A stretch of 9,303 nucleotides of DNA from Actinomycetota bacterium (GTDB lineage Bacteria; Actinomycetota; Actinomycetes; S36-B12): contig WLLZ01000068.1 of the NCBI GenBank assembly GCA_009700485.1, positions 1 through 9,303 on the forward strand. The letters run 5' to 3'. Both the position numbers and the translations under genes were made by a program. Position 1 is the stretch's first letter, and each line of letters begins with the position of its first letter. The notes beneath the pieces were generated by a model. The model did no database searches. It saw nothing but the letters and a program-made list of their open reading frames with translations, and was not told the origin of the DNA. Shown piece by piece: positions 1 to 6,630 of the stretch.

Positions 1-981
1 GATCTTCGTTATGTAGCGGCACCAATAGTTCAGAACTATGAAGTTATTGCTGCGGTTCGACTTTCCTTGCCAGAGACTCAGGTTGATCACGAAATCCGCG
101 AAACGCAGATGTGGTTGCTGGCTTTTGTAGGTGCGGTAATAATTGCGGCGGCTCTTGTGGCCTGGCTGCTGGCGCGTTCGATAACTGCACCACTACTGGG
201 ACTGGCGGCAATCGCGCGGGCACTTCCAGATGATTTAACCCTTCGGGCATCTGAAACTGATGGCCCAGAAGAAGTTCGCGCGGTGGGCCACGCGCTCAAT
301 GAAACTGCAGAAAAACTTAACGGCATCGTGCATCGCACACAGCGGGTTGCTGCCGATGCATCACATCATTTACGCACGCCACTTACCGGAGTCCGACTTA
401 GACTTGAGGCAATTGAAGACATAAGTACCGAAAGCGCCGTGCAAGATCAGGCCCAAGCGGCTACCGCCGAGGTTGACAGGCTCACGCGCCGCATTGATCA
501 GGTACTGGCTCTGGCGCGTAGTGATGCCGGCAACATTGATGAGCACGTGGTAGACATCTCAGAGATTGTCCGATCCCGGGTAGAAGCTGCAACCTACTTG
601 GCCGATGAGCGTGGAATCGCACTGAATATTGAGGTAAATGATGGCGTACAGATTCTGGCCGGACCGGGCATCGTGGCTCGCGTAATTGATGAACTGCTGG
701 GTAACGCGATGAGTTACGCAAAATCAAGAATTACGGTAAGCGTTGGGGTTGAAAATGGATTAGCAAAGCTCGAGGTCGCCGATGACGGGCCAGGAGTTAG
801 CGCGAAAGAGTACGAATCGATTTTTGAGCGTTTTGTGCGAGGCACGCATAGTGTTGCCGGTGGCAGTGGCCTTGGCTTGGCGCTGGTTCGTGAAGCTGCG
901 CGGGCCCATGGCGGCGATGCGATTGCTGAGGCTGAAGCGAACGGTGGGTTACGGGTAATCGTGACTTGGAGGTGTTTGTGA
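1..981 (+). CDS. Sensor histidine kinase, 3' part (5' end outside window)
   Basis: The reading frame is open from the first base, giving 326 residues of a membrane-bound two-component sensor kinase; the N-terminus lies upstream. In window numbering, residues 1-38 are the end of an extracytoplasmic segment, about 39-58 form a hydrophobic membrane helix, and a HAMP-like linker follows to about 110. The dimerisation/phosphoacceptor helix carries ASHHLRTPLT; His122 (bases 364-366) is the expected phosphorylation site. The usual Glu after this His is replaced by His. The ATPase domain has an N-box (DELLGNA, Asn235), a G1 box (DDGPG, 261-265), an F-box (FERF) and a G2 box (GGSGLGLAL, 287-295), so the enzyme looks intact and active. 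A response regulator gene would normally lie just upstream, outside the window. The stop codon overlaps the start of the oxidase gene by 4 nt, so the two are probably translationally coupled. Signal and target genes cannot be read from the sequence. Confidence 0.93.
   Translation, partial: DLRYVAAPIVQNYEVIAAVRLSLPETQVDHEIRETQMWLLAFVGAVIIAAALVAWLLARSITAPLLGLAAIARALPDDLTLRASETDGPEEVRAVGHALNETAEKLNGIVHRTQRVAADASHHLRTPLTGVRLRLEAIEDISTESAVQDQAQAATAEVDRLTRRIDQVLALARSDAGNIDEHVVDISEIVRSRVEAATYLADERGIALNIEVNDGVQILAGPGIVARVIDELLGNAMSYAKSRITVSVGVENGLAKLEVADDGPGVSAKEYESIFERFVRGTHSVAGGSGLGLALVREAARAHGGDAIAEAEANGGLRVIVTWRCL
968..972 (+). promoter_or_regulatory. Ribosome binding site deciding the lhgO start
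   Basis: GGAGG ends 5 nt before the GTG at 978-980 and lies inside the last codons of the kinase gene. It supports GTG 978 as the start rather than the in-frame TTG at 966, which lies upstream of this Shine-Dalgarno sequence. Confidence 0.8.
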
Positions 982-2177
982 ACGTTTCTACGACTGCCGA
1001 TCTAGTCGTTATTGGTGGCGGGATTGTTGGGCTAGCCCTCGCCGATGCCTGGCTCGCCCGCCACCCGGGCACGTCGGTACTGGTGCTCGAAAAGGAGCCG
1101 GGGCTCGCGGCACATGCCTCCGGGCGAAATAGTGGCGTGCTGCACGCGGGTTTTTATTACGCTCCCGACTCCCTCAAAGCCCGACTGACCAGAGATGGTA
1201 ATCACTTGCTGCACGAGTTTTGTGCTGAGCGTGGAGTGGTGGTTCGCGAAACCGGCAAAGTGGTTGTTACTCAATCCGAATCAGAAATCCCGGCCTTGCG
1301 AGAGTTGTTCGTTCGTGGGCAAGTAAATGGCGTGAAACTTGAATTGGTTGATGAAGCCCAACTACGTGAACTTGAACCCCTTGCTAAAACCCACGGGTCG
1401 GCGCTTTGGTCACCGACCACGGCGGTCGCAGACCCGGTAGCGGTGGTGGAGGCGCTGGCGGGCCGAGTGCGCGAACGTGGAGGGGTAATCGCCCTAGGTT
1501 CTGAGGTTACCGGGGCGGGGCCGGGGTGGGTGACAATCGCCGAGCTTCGGATCAGCGCAGGTTACGTAATTAATGCCGCTGGCCTTTATGCCGACAAAGT
1601 AGCGCACTGGTATGGCGTTGGTACCGATTATCGAATGCTGCCGTTTAAGGGGCTCTATTGGTACGGCTCGTGGGTACCTGGTCGCCTGCAGCGTCATGTT
1701 TATCCGGTACCTGACCCGCGTAACCCATTTCTCGGTGTCCACCTAACTGTGACAGTTGACGGTAAAGCCAAGATCGGGCCGACGGCGATACCTGCTCTCT
1801 GGCGTCAGGATTACGGGGGCTTCGCGGGGTTTAACGCCGGCGAGCTGGCGAGCATTGCGCGCACCTACCCCACTTTCTTTCGCAGTAAAGATCATGATGT
1901 TGCAGGATTATTGCGAAGTGAGTTGCCAAAGTACTCGCGCAAGCACTTGGTTAACCAAGCACGTGCGTTGGTGCCATCGGTGGCGCCCGCAGATTTCAAG
2001 ATCAAGGGTCGCCCAGGTGTTCGCGCGCAACTATTTCACCTACCGACGCGCAAATTGGAGATGGACTTTGTTTTTGAGCACGGTGATCGATCAACGCACA
2101 TGCTCAACGTAGTGTCGCCAGCTTGGACAAGTGCGCTGGCTGTAGCCAAATATGTGGTGGCAGAGATAAATTCGTAG
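978..2177 (+). CDS. lhgO: L-2-hydroxyglutarate oxidase/dehydrogenase (LhgO family)
   Basis: FAD-dependent oxidoreductase of the DAO superfamily, predicted to oxidise L-2-hydroxyglutarate to 2-oxoglutarate, passing electrons to oxygen or the quinone pool. The 399-residue product matches the usual length of the family (about 400). The N-terminus has the Rossmann dinucleotide motif GGGIVG (residues 13-18) and an acidic residue at the end of the second strand (Glu38). The family signature ASGRNSGVLHAGFYY spans 47-61; its His56 region resembles the site of covalent or close FAD contact in related oxidases. The start is GTG 978, backed by GGAGG 5 nt upstream; it overlaps the kinase stop (GTGA). The enzyme is known for removing L-2-hydroxyglutarate made by promiscuous dehydrogenases and for glutarate/lysine breakdown; no other gene of that catabolic route is in view, so metabolite repair is the simpler reading. 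Coupling to a sensor kinase is uncommon and its meaning unknown. Confidence 0.93.
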   Translation: MNVSTTADLVVIGGGIVGLALADAWLARHPGTSVLVLEKEPGLAAHASGRNSGVLHAGFYYAPDSLKARLTRDGNHLLHEFCAERGVVVRETGKVVVTQSESEIPALRELFVRGQVNGVKLELVDEAQLRELEPLAKTHGSALWSPTTAVADPVAVVEALAGRVRERGGVIALGSEVTGAGPGWVTIAELRISAGYVINAAGLYADKVAHWYGVGTDYRMLPFKGLYWYGSWVPGRLQRHVYPVPDPRNPFLGVHLTVTVDGKAKIGPTAIPALWRQDYGGFAGFNAGELASIARTYPTFFRSKDHDVAGLLRSELPKYSRKHLVNQARALVPSVAPADFKIKGRPGVRAQLFHLPTRKLEMDFVFEHGDRSTHMLNVVSPAWTSALAVAKYVVAEINS

Positions 2178-2292
2178 CTAGTCGAGGGTGCTGCTGGGGG
2201 CGATACTCAAACTAGTGAGCGCTGGCATGCATATTCCAACTGTTGGTGCAGTCAATTGCCACCTCCTCGTTAGGAGCACACTGCCAAGTTAG
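2178..2292. other. Convergent intergenic gap with small hairpins, possible terminators
   Basis: This 115-bp gap separates lhgO from the convergent NlpC/P60 gene. It contains several short dyads: CCAAC-T-GTTGG at 2236-2246, CTCCT-CGTT-AGGAG at 2263-2276, and CTGCC/GGCAG at 2281-2304, which runs into the end of the NlpC gene. A longer-range inverted pair also exists: GTCGAGGGTGCTGC at 2181-2194 and GCAGCACTCGAC at 2301-2312, complementary apart from a 2-nt bulge. None is followed by a T-run, so a classical intrinsic terminator is not supported. No ORF with a ribosome binding site was seen. Confidence 0.3.
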
Positions 2293-2916
2293 CTAAGCCG
2301 GCAGCACTCGACCTAGCCCAGTGAAGTGGCGGGTGTACCAAGGCCCAAAGATGGGCCGGATTCTCACTTTCTTTCCGTACCCGACGGCGTGCACCATTTT
2401 TCCGTTGCCGAGGTACAGGCCTACGTGGTGGGCGCTACCGCGCAAATAGAAGACTAGATCCCCAGGCTGGGCGTTCTTGCGCGAGATTTTGCGGGCCATC
2501 TTGTACTGGGCGCCTGAGTAGTGCGGCAGATCGAGGCCGGTTACCTGCTTGAAGACATATCGGGTCAAGCCCGAGCAGTCAAAGGCATTTGGGCCCGAAG
2601 CGCCACCGCGGTAGGTATCGCCAACCTGCCCCCGACCAAGGATCGCTATGCGTTTGCGCAGCAACGCGACATTGGCAACGTTCCGCTGACGCGGGGTGAG
2701 AACGGGTATGGCTGCTCGGTGCTCAATGACGCGAGCCATTGTGGGTGCCGGGAGTTCGACGGCAGACAGTGGCTGAGAAAGGTGACTGGTATTAGGGAAG
2801 GCAGAAGAAGTTGAGTCATTGCTAATCGGGGTCGCGCCTGATGGCGAAATAGTGAGCACGCTGACCAAAAGGGCGGCTGCTACTGAGATGTTGAGCGTCT
2901 TGAGGTGGGCGTGCAT
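2293..2916 (-). CDS. Secreted NlpC/P60 family peptidoglycan peptidase
   Basis: A 207-residue predicted cell-wall hydrolase that would cut peptide stems of peptidoglycan outside the membrane. Residues 1-28 look like a signal peptide: a basic start (His/Lys), a hydrophobic core SVAAALLVSVL, and a small-residue cleavage site SGA before Thr29. A low-complexity Ser/Thr/Pro-rich linker and a short charged stretch follow. The NlpC/P60 domain fills about 90-207, with catalytic Cys114 in FDCSGL, His164 in AHHVGLYLG and a third polar residue, His176, in MVHAVG: the full Cys-His-His triad. The C-terminus ends right after the domain, and no separate wall-binding domain or coiled coil is evident. The ATG at 2914-2916 is chosen because AAGGAGA lies 5 nt upstream and the signal peptide begins there; the frame stays open upstream to 3186 but that part has no protein-like features. 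The leader carries a terminator-like hairpin, suggesting control by attenuation. Confidence 0.92.
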   Translation of the reverse strand: MHAHLKTLNISVAAALLVSVLTISPSGATPISNDSTSSAFPNTSHLSQPLSAVELPAPTMARVIEHRAAIPVLTPRQRNVANVALLRKRIAILGRGQVGDTYRGGASGPNAFDCSGLTRYVFKQVTGLDLPHYSGAQYKMARKISRKNAQPGDLVFYLRGSAHHVGLYLGNGKMVHAVGYGKKVRIRPIFGPWYTRHFTGLGRVLPA

Positions 2917-2921
2917 GCACG

Positions 2922-2928
2922 TCTCCTT
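2922..2928 (-). promoter_or_regulatory. Ribosome binding site deciding the NlpC/P60 start
   Basis: On the minus strand AAGGAGA lies 5 nt before ATG 2916-2914. It selects the signal-peptide start over upstream in-frame starts as far out as 3186. Confidence 0.85.
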
Positions 2929-2940
2929 CGCGTTGCTGCT

Positions 2941-2996
2941 AACAAAAAGCAAGTCGCCTGGGGCCGGTCGGGGGACCGTCGGTGAACCAAGCGACT
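2941..2996 (-). terminator. Terminator-like hairpin in the NlpC/P60 leader (possible attenuator)
   Basis: In minus-strand RNA, AGUCGCUUGG (2996-2987) pairs with CCAGGCGACU (2961-2952) to give 10 bp with one G-U. Inside it, CGGUC (2978-2974) pairs with GACCG (2969-2965) around a CCCC loop. UUGCUUUUUGUU follows directly (2951-2940 side), the layout of an intrinsic terminator, about 25 nt before the start codon. On the plus strand the same stem has a C-A mismatch and no T-run, so the structure fits minus-strand RNA. I could not match the upstream leader to a known riboswitch class. Confidence 0.5.
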
Positions 2997-3169
2997 CGAT
3001 GACGCTATGCCGTGAACCCTTGATAACGGAATGGTCACGACCGGTTTTCGGACGCCACGCCATGGGGTTGTGGGATGGCCCACATCTATTCCCACAGACA
3101 CCAATTGCCCCACTGGTATCAGAGAGCTGGTGAACTTTGCATGCCGGACGCAGCAAATATGGTGATTCA

Positions 3170-3200
3170 TTGCGCATTAATGTCACTTTTGGCGTACTTT
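3170..3200 (+). promoter_or_regulatory. Candidate promoter for the TrpB-like gene
   Basis: TTGCGC (3170-3175) and TACTTT (3195-3200) are separated by 19 bp. TACTTT fits the actinobacterial TANNNT -10 pattern; the spacer is slightly long. It would give a leader of roughly 60 nt before ATG 3270. This is pattern matching only. Confidence 0.3.
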
Positions 3201-3254
3201 CGGCATCACTTCAGGGCCGGGTCTAGGACCGAGCGCCCAGCAGCACCGACAGAC

Positions 3255-3262
3255 GAGAAAGG
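3255..3262 (+). promoter_or_regulatory. Ribosome binding site deciding the TrpB-like start
   Basis: GAGAAAGG lies 7 nt upstream of ATG 3270 and supports it over in-frame ATGs from 3075 onward, whose translation shows no family resemblance. Confidence 0.7.
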
Positions 3263-3269
3263 TTGCCCG

Positions 3270-4646
3270 ATGGATGACACCGTTCGCCAACACAAGTACA
3301 CGCTGACCGAAGATCAGATGCCAACGACCTGGTACAACATCATGCCCGACCTACCGGTGCCCCCACCCCCACCTCTGCACCCCGGGCGGATGGATCCGGT
3401 TGGCCCAGATGATCTGGCCCCGTTGTTCCCGATGGACTTGATCATGCAGGAAGTTTCGATGGATCGCTTTATCGAGATCCCAGGTGGGGTACTCGATGTC
3501 TACCGGCAGTGGAGGCCATCGCCGCTGTTTCGGGCACATCGCCTAGAGCAAGCACTTGGAACTCCCGCACGTATCTATTACAAGTACGAAGGCGTCTCAC
3601 CGGCTGGCTCACATAAGCCCAACACCGCGGTGCCGCAGGCTTACTACAACAAGAAGGAAGGCACCAAACGCCTCACCACTGAAACCGGCGCCGGCCAGTG
3701 GGGCACAGCGCTCTCCTTTGCTTGCGCGCTCTTCGGCCTGGACTGCGAGGTTTGGCAGGTCGGTGCCTCGTACGACTCAAAGCCATACCGCAGGTTGATG
3801 ATCGAGGCATTCGGCGCCAAAGTTCATCGCTCGCCATCTGATGTCACTGAAATCGGTCGGCAGCTTGCCCAAGATCCGCGCAACTGGTCGGGCTCATTGG
3901 GTATCGCTATCTCCGAGGCGGTTGAAGTTGCCGCAACCAATGCCGACACCCGTTACGCACTGGGTTCGGTTCTTAATCACGTACTGCTCCATCAAACAAT
4001 CATCGGCGAGGAAGCCATCTTGCAACTCCAGATGGCCGGCGACACACCGACCATGATTGTTGGCTGCACCGGAGGCGGGTCAAACTTCGGCGGACTCTCC
4101 TTCCCGTTCATTCGCGAGAAGCTAGCTGGCAAGATCTCGCCACGCATCGTCGCAACCGAGCCGGCTTCATGCCCGTCGCTAACCCGTGGCGAGTACCGCT
4201 ACGACTTCGGCGATACCGCGGGCATGACACCGCTGATGAAGATGCATACCTTGGGCCACGACTTCATCCCCGACCCCATCCACGCCGGTGGTCTGCGCTA
4301 CCACGGGATGTCACCGCTCATCTCACATATGTACGAGTTGGGGATGATGGAAGCTGTTGCGGTGCCTCAGACTGAGTGCTTCGCGGCGGCAATCCAGTTC
4401 GCCCGCACCGAAGGCATCGTGCCGGCACCTGAGCCAACACATGCAATCGCGGTGGCAATCCGCGAGGCGCTAAAGGCCAAGGAGACCGGCGAAGAGACGG
4501 TGATCTTGACCGCACTGTGCGGCCACGGTCACTTCGATCTACCCGCGTACGACCAGTACCTGCGGGGTGAAATGGTCGACGAGGTGTTCTCCGATGCCCG
4601 CTTGGCTGAGGCCATGGCGACGGTGCCGGAGGTTTCATACCCGTAA
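3270..4646 (+). CDS. trpB: TrpB-like PLP enzyme (tryptophan synthase beta chain 2 type)
   Basis: A 458-residue fold-type II PLP enzyme of the TrpB2/TrpB-related group, which would join indole to a serine-derived aminoacrylate to make tryptophan. It is longer than classical TrpB (about 400) because of an N-terminal extension typical of TrpB2, here with a run of five prolines (VPPPPPLHP, about 30-38). Lys116 in AGSHKPNTA is the PLP Schiff-base lysine; ETGAGQWG (138-145) is the substrate carboxylate loop; GGGSNFGG (268-275) binds the PLP phosphate. Near the C-terminus, LCGHGHFD (416-423) has Cys417 where TrpB proteins usually have Ser contacting the pyridine nitrogen. No trpA or other trp gene is adjacent, so it appears to act alone, as TrpB2 enzymes often do. 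ATG 3270 is backed by GAGAAAGG. A strong intrinsic terminator follows, so the gene is probably monocistronic. A related beta-elimination/replacement on another substrate is possible. Confidence 0.92.
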   Translation: MDDTVRQHKYTLTEDQMPTTWYNIMPDLPVPPPPPLHPGRMDPVGPDDLAPLFPMDLIMQEVSMDRFIEIPGGVLDVYRQWRPSPLFRAHRLEQALGTPARIYYKYEGVSPAGSHKPNTAVPQAYYNKKEGTKRLTTETGAGQWGTALSFACALFGLDCEVWQVGASYDSKPYRRLMIEAFGAKVHRSPSDVTEIGRQLAQDPRNWSGSLGIAISEAVEVAATNADTRYALGSVLNHVLLHQTIIGEEAILQLQMAGDTPTMIVGCTGGGSNFGGLSFPFIREKLAGKISPRIVATEPASCPSLTRGEYRYDFGDTAGMTPLMKMHTLGHDFIPDPIHAGGLRYHGMSPLISHMYELGMMEAVAVPQTECFAAAIQFARTEGIVPAPEPTHAIAVAIREALKAKETGEETVILTALCGHGHFDLPAYDQYLRGEMVDEVFSDARLAEAMATVPEVSYP

Positions 4647-4667
4647 GCCAGGTGCGCTAAGAACTAC

Positions 4668-4704
4668 GAAGGGGTGGATCCGGGAGGATCCACCCCTTCT
4701 TCTT
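4668..4704 (+). terminator. Rho-independent terminator after the TrpB-like gene
   Basis: A perfect 14-bp stem, GAAGGGGTGGATCC (4668-4681) and its complement GGATCCACCCCTTC (4686-4699), with a GGGA loop, followed by TTCTTCTT-type pyrimidines to 4704. It starts 21 nt after the stop codon. The minus strand has no matching T-run, so it acts for the plus-strand gene. Confidence 0.9.
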
Positions 4705-4787
4705 GCCATGACTGCACCTAAACCAGTTGCAACGCATCTTGGCCGCCGGAGCACTAGGGCGGTTGCCTCGACAAGTAAGGTCTACGC

Positions 4788-6014
4788 GTGAGTGAGCAAA
4801 CCCGAAGATCCCTAGCCAAGGGGCTAGTTTTCGTGGGCGCCGCCACCTTGATCGGCAATGGCGCTGCTTATCTGCTCTCGATCGTGGCTGCTCGGGTGCT
4901 AACCCCTGCCGAGTTCGGCGCATATGGCGCCTTGCTCGGTATTTTGATCATCATCTCGACCCTTTCTATTGCGGTTCAGGCAATGACCGCCCGCCGGGTG
5001 GCCGTCGCCACGGTCAATCGCGCCGAGGTTGAAGGCCAGGCAATCAGGCTCTCCCTATATGTAGGTGTTGCCATCATCTTGGTCGGCCTGCTGGCAGCCT
5101 GGCCCCTGGGCTTGATTTTTGCTATCCCATATGCCGCGGTTGCTATGGGGCTGGCTTCCTTGGGATTCGTAGTGCTCGGTACCGCCTCACTTGGTATCGC
5201 CCAAGGCCGCGAGGAGCATCTGCGGTTCTCTATCGGTTTTTTGGCGAACGGTTTCGGCCGGGCATTTGTCGGAATCGCCTTCGTACTGGCATTTCGAAGT
5301 GTGATCGGAGTTACCGCTGGTCTACTTGTTGGCTGCGCTGTGGGCGCCGTCATCAGCTACCTACTTATTTGCCCGAAGGCTTGGGCCGGCAACCTCACGA
5401 AAGATGGAGCCGCCGAATTTGGTCACATTGCGCATGCACTGCTCGTACTGTTTACCTTGACCAATGTCGACGTTCTTCTCGCGCGCATTTTCTTGACGGA
5501 GAATCAATCCGGTGAGTACTCGGTCGGTGTGTTGTTAGCGAAGATCGCATTCTTCCTGCCGAATGCCATCATTATCGTGTTGTTTCCAAAGATGACCGCC
5601 GGTGATTCAAAGCGTGCGGTGCTGATCGCAACCGGGCTGACCGCTTGCCTCGGCATATTCGTTACGGGTTTCAGTTTCCTCTTCGGAACTTTCGTGATGC
5701 GCATTCTGGGCGGGGCACAATATGTCGAACTCGGTTCGGAGGCGTGGCTATTCGCCCTTGAAGGCTCAGCATTCGCGCTGGTGCAGGTGCTGCTTTACGC
5801 TCGATTGGCCGCCCAAGACCGTCGTGCGGTGCTAACCGTATGGGTAGCGCTGGTGGTACTCGTCAGCATCGTTGCATTCTGGCGGCATAATTCGGTGGCT
5901 GAAATCGTCACGACGGTTGTTGCAGTTTCACTTGTGCTCGCAGTGGTCGGGTTGCTGATGGATAGGCGTAATGCGACACCTGGTGCGGTAGTACCGATTG
6001 AAGCCGCTGAGTAA
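4788..6014 (+). CDS. Polysaccharide/lipid-linked oligosaccharide flippase (MOP superfamily, Wzx-like)
   Basis: A 408-residue integral membrane protein with about 12 predicted helices (roughly 13-33, 44-65, 89-112, 115-137, 151-171, 174-195, 215-233, 245-267, 279-303, 315-340, 348-365, 373-391). The early stretch AARVLTPAEFGAYGAL and the central segment around NVDVLLARIF and GEYSVG, ending in LFPKM, are typical of the polysaccharide-biosynthesis branch of the MOP exporters. Such proteins flip undecaprenyl-linked sugars or similar lipids across the membrane. The length is at the short end for Wzx-type proteins. GTG 4788 is chosen, with AAGTAAGG 7 nt upstream. The gene is isolated between the trpB terminator and a convergent nucleosidase; no glycosyltransferase is in view, so the cargo is unknown. 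A MurJ or MATE drug-exporter role fits less well because the family-specific MurJ features are not visible. Confidence 0.85.
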   Translation: MSEQTRRSLAKGLVFVGAATLIGNGAAYLLSIVAARVLTPAEFGAYGALLGILIIISTLSIAVQAMTARRVAVATVNRAEVEGQAIRLSLYVGVAIILVGLLAAWPLGLIFAIPYAAVAMGLASLGFVVLGTASLGIAQGREEHLRFSIGFLANGFGRAFVGIAFVLAFRSVIGVTAGLLVGCAVGAVISYLLICPKAWAGNLTKDGAAEFGHIAHALLVLFTLTNVDVLLARIFLTENQSGEYSVGVLLAKIAFFLPNAIIIVLFPKMTAGDSKRAVLIATGLTACLGIFVTGFSFLFGTFVMRILGGAQYVELGSEAWLFALEGSAFALVQVLLYARLAAQDRRAVLTVWVALVVLVSIVAFWRHNSVAEIVTTVVAVSLVLAVVGLLMDRRNATPGAVVPIEAAE

Positions 6015-6020
6015 CTGACT

Positions 6021-6596
6021 TTATTTCAGCACGTTATCGCGTACCCAGATACCAAGTTGCTGAGCGCATTCATCAACTAAAGAAGCCCAAGATTTACTGG
6101 CTGTCTCACCGGCTTGGTCACTAACTTGCTTGACGATGGTCAGCGGAATACCGGCGACCGCGGCGGCGTGGGCAATCGCATAGGCCTCCATGTCGACGAG
6201 GTCGGCCTGCTGGGCCAGCCTTTCGCGCGTGGCGGAGTCCGAAATGAAAGCGTCTCCGGTTGTAAGGGTTGGTCCGCTGCCGCCCAACTCAATAGGTGCA
6301 CCGAAATGCAACCCGGTGAGTGCGAATAGCGCTGAATCATCAAGGTCATGTTGTGTTACCCGGGAAATCACCTGGGTACCCCAAAGGCCATCACGTAAAC
6401 TACCCGCGGTGCCGAGGTTTATGACGCGGGCAGGTGAGAACTCACCGAGGATGGTGGCTACCGCGACCGCGGCATTTACTTTGCCAGCACCGGTGACTAA
6501 CACGGGTAACTCGCTGCCATGTAGATGTGTTGCCTCCTCCTCCAGAGCAACTACCAACAGGGGTAAGTCTGAGGAGATGGATCGATACAAGCGCAT
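6021..6596 (-). CDS. Nucleosidase, PNP/UDP phosphorylase family (MTA/SAH nucleosidase type)
   Basis: A 191-residue cytoplasmic enzyme of the purine nucleoside phosphorylase-like fold, probably splitting the N-glycosidic bond of methylthioadenosine and/or S-adenosylhomocysteine. Visible motifs: VALEEEA near the N-terminus (Glu19-21, catalytic-water region), GAGKVNAA (36-43), NLGTAG (60-65), TGDAF (113-117), DMEAYA with Glu137, which would contact the ribose hydroxyls, and SDQA with Asp160, the likely proton donor to the base. It is shorter than the E. coli enzyme (about 230 residues), with little sequence between the Glu motif and the first GxGK. ATG 6596 has AAAGG 5 nt upstream. It ends 6 bp from the flippase stop (tail to tail) and starts 47 bp from the divergent acetolactate decarboxylase gene. 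Other purine or futalosine-type nucleosidase activity cannot be excluded. Confidence 0.86.
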   Translation of the reverse strand: MRLYRSISSDLPLLVVALEEEATHLHGSELPVLVTGAGKVNAAVAVATILGEFSPARVINLGTAGSLRDGLWGTQVISRVTQHDLDDSALFALTGLHFGAPIELGGSGPTLTTGDAFISDSATRERLAQQADLVDMEAYAIAHAAAVAGIPLTIVKQVSDQAGETASKSWASLVDECAQQLGIWVRDNVLK

Positions 6597-6630
6597 GGTG
6601 GCCTTTCGGTTACGAAAATTGGGTGACCGC

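Larger units (their letters stand above)
2917..3269. other. 353-bp divergent intergenic region between NlpC/P60 and the TrpB-like gene
   Basis: No credible gene lies here; open frames across it are extensions of the two flanking genes. Structures seen: the leader hairpin at 2941-2996; an imperfect inverted repeat CGTGAACCC (3011-3019) with GGTCACG (3033-3039); a palindrome GGTCACGACC (3033-3042); a 6-bp hairpin TGTGGG-ATGG-CCCACA (3069-3084) with a second CCCACA copy at 3091-3096, 12 bp after the first; and a candidate plus-strand promoter at 3170-3200. On the minus strand GGTTCAC occurs twice, 30 nt apart (3018-3012 and 2988-2982). These dyads could be operators for the divergent genes, but no known regulator site is recognised. 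Confidence 0.5.

Noticed and set aside
966..977. TTG start for lhgO at 966
   Set aside because: It lies upstream of the GGAGG that serves GTG 978, and the GTGA overlap is the typical coupled start.
1756..2112. 118-aa frame overlapping lhgO on the same strand
   Set aside because: A shadow of the lhgO coding frame with no recognisable motif.
2917..3186. N-terminal extension of the NlpC/P60 protein, starting at 3186
   Set aside because: The extension has no protein-like features and would bury the signal peptide; ATG 2916 has an ideal ribosome binding site. The stretch looks like untranslated leader.
2917..3186. c-di-AMP (ydaO-type) riboswitch before the NlpC/P60 gene
   Set aside because: It was expected from family knowledge, but the conserved 3' core of the motif (AACCCGTCAGCTAAC-like) is not present on the minus strand. 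Only the terminator-like hairpin is kept.
3075..3269. N-terminal extension of the TrpB-like protein, starting at 3075
   Set aside because: No family resemblance before MDDTV, a good ribosome binding site precedes ATG 3270, and the extra part overlaps the divergent regulatory region.
4976..5353. Antisense frame of 125 aa within the flippase gene
   Set aside because: Its composition is the complement of hydrophobic membrane codons (Thr/Pro/Ala-rich), it has no ribosome binding site, and it lies wholly inside a well-supported gene.
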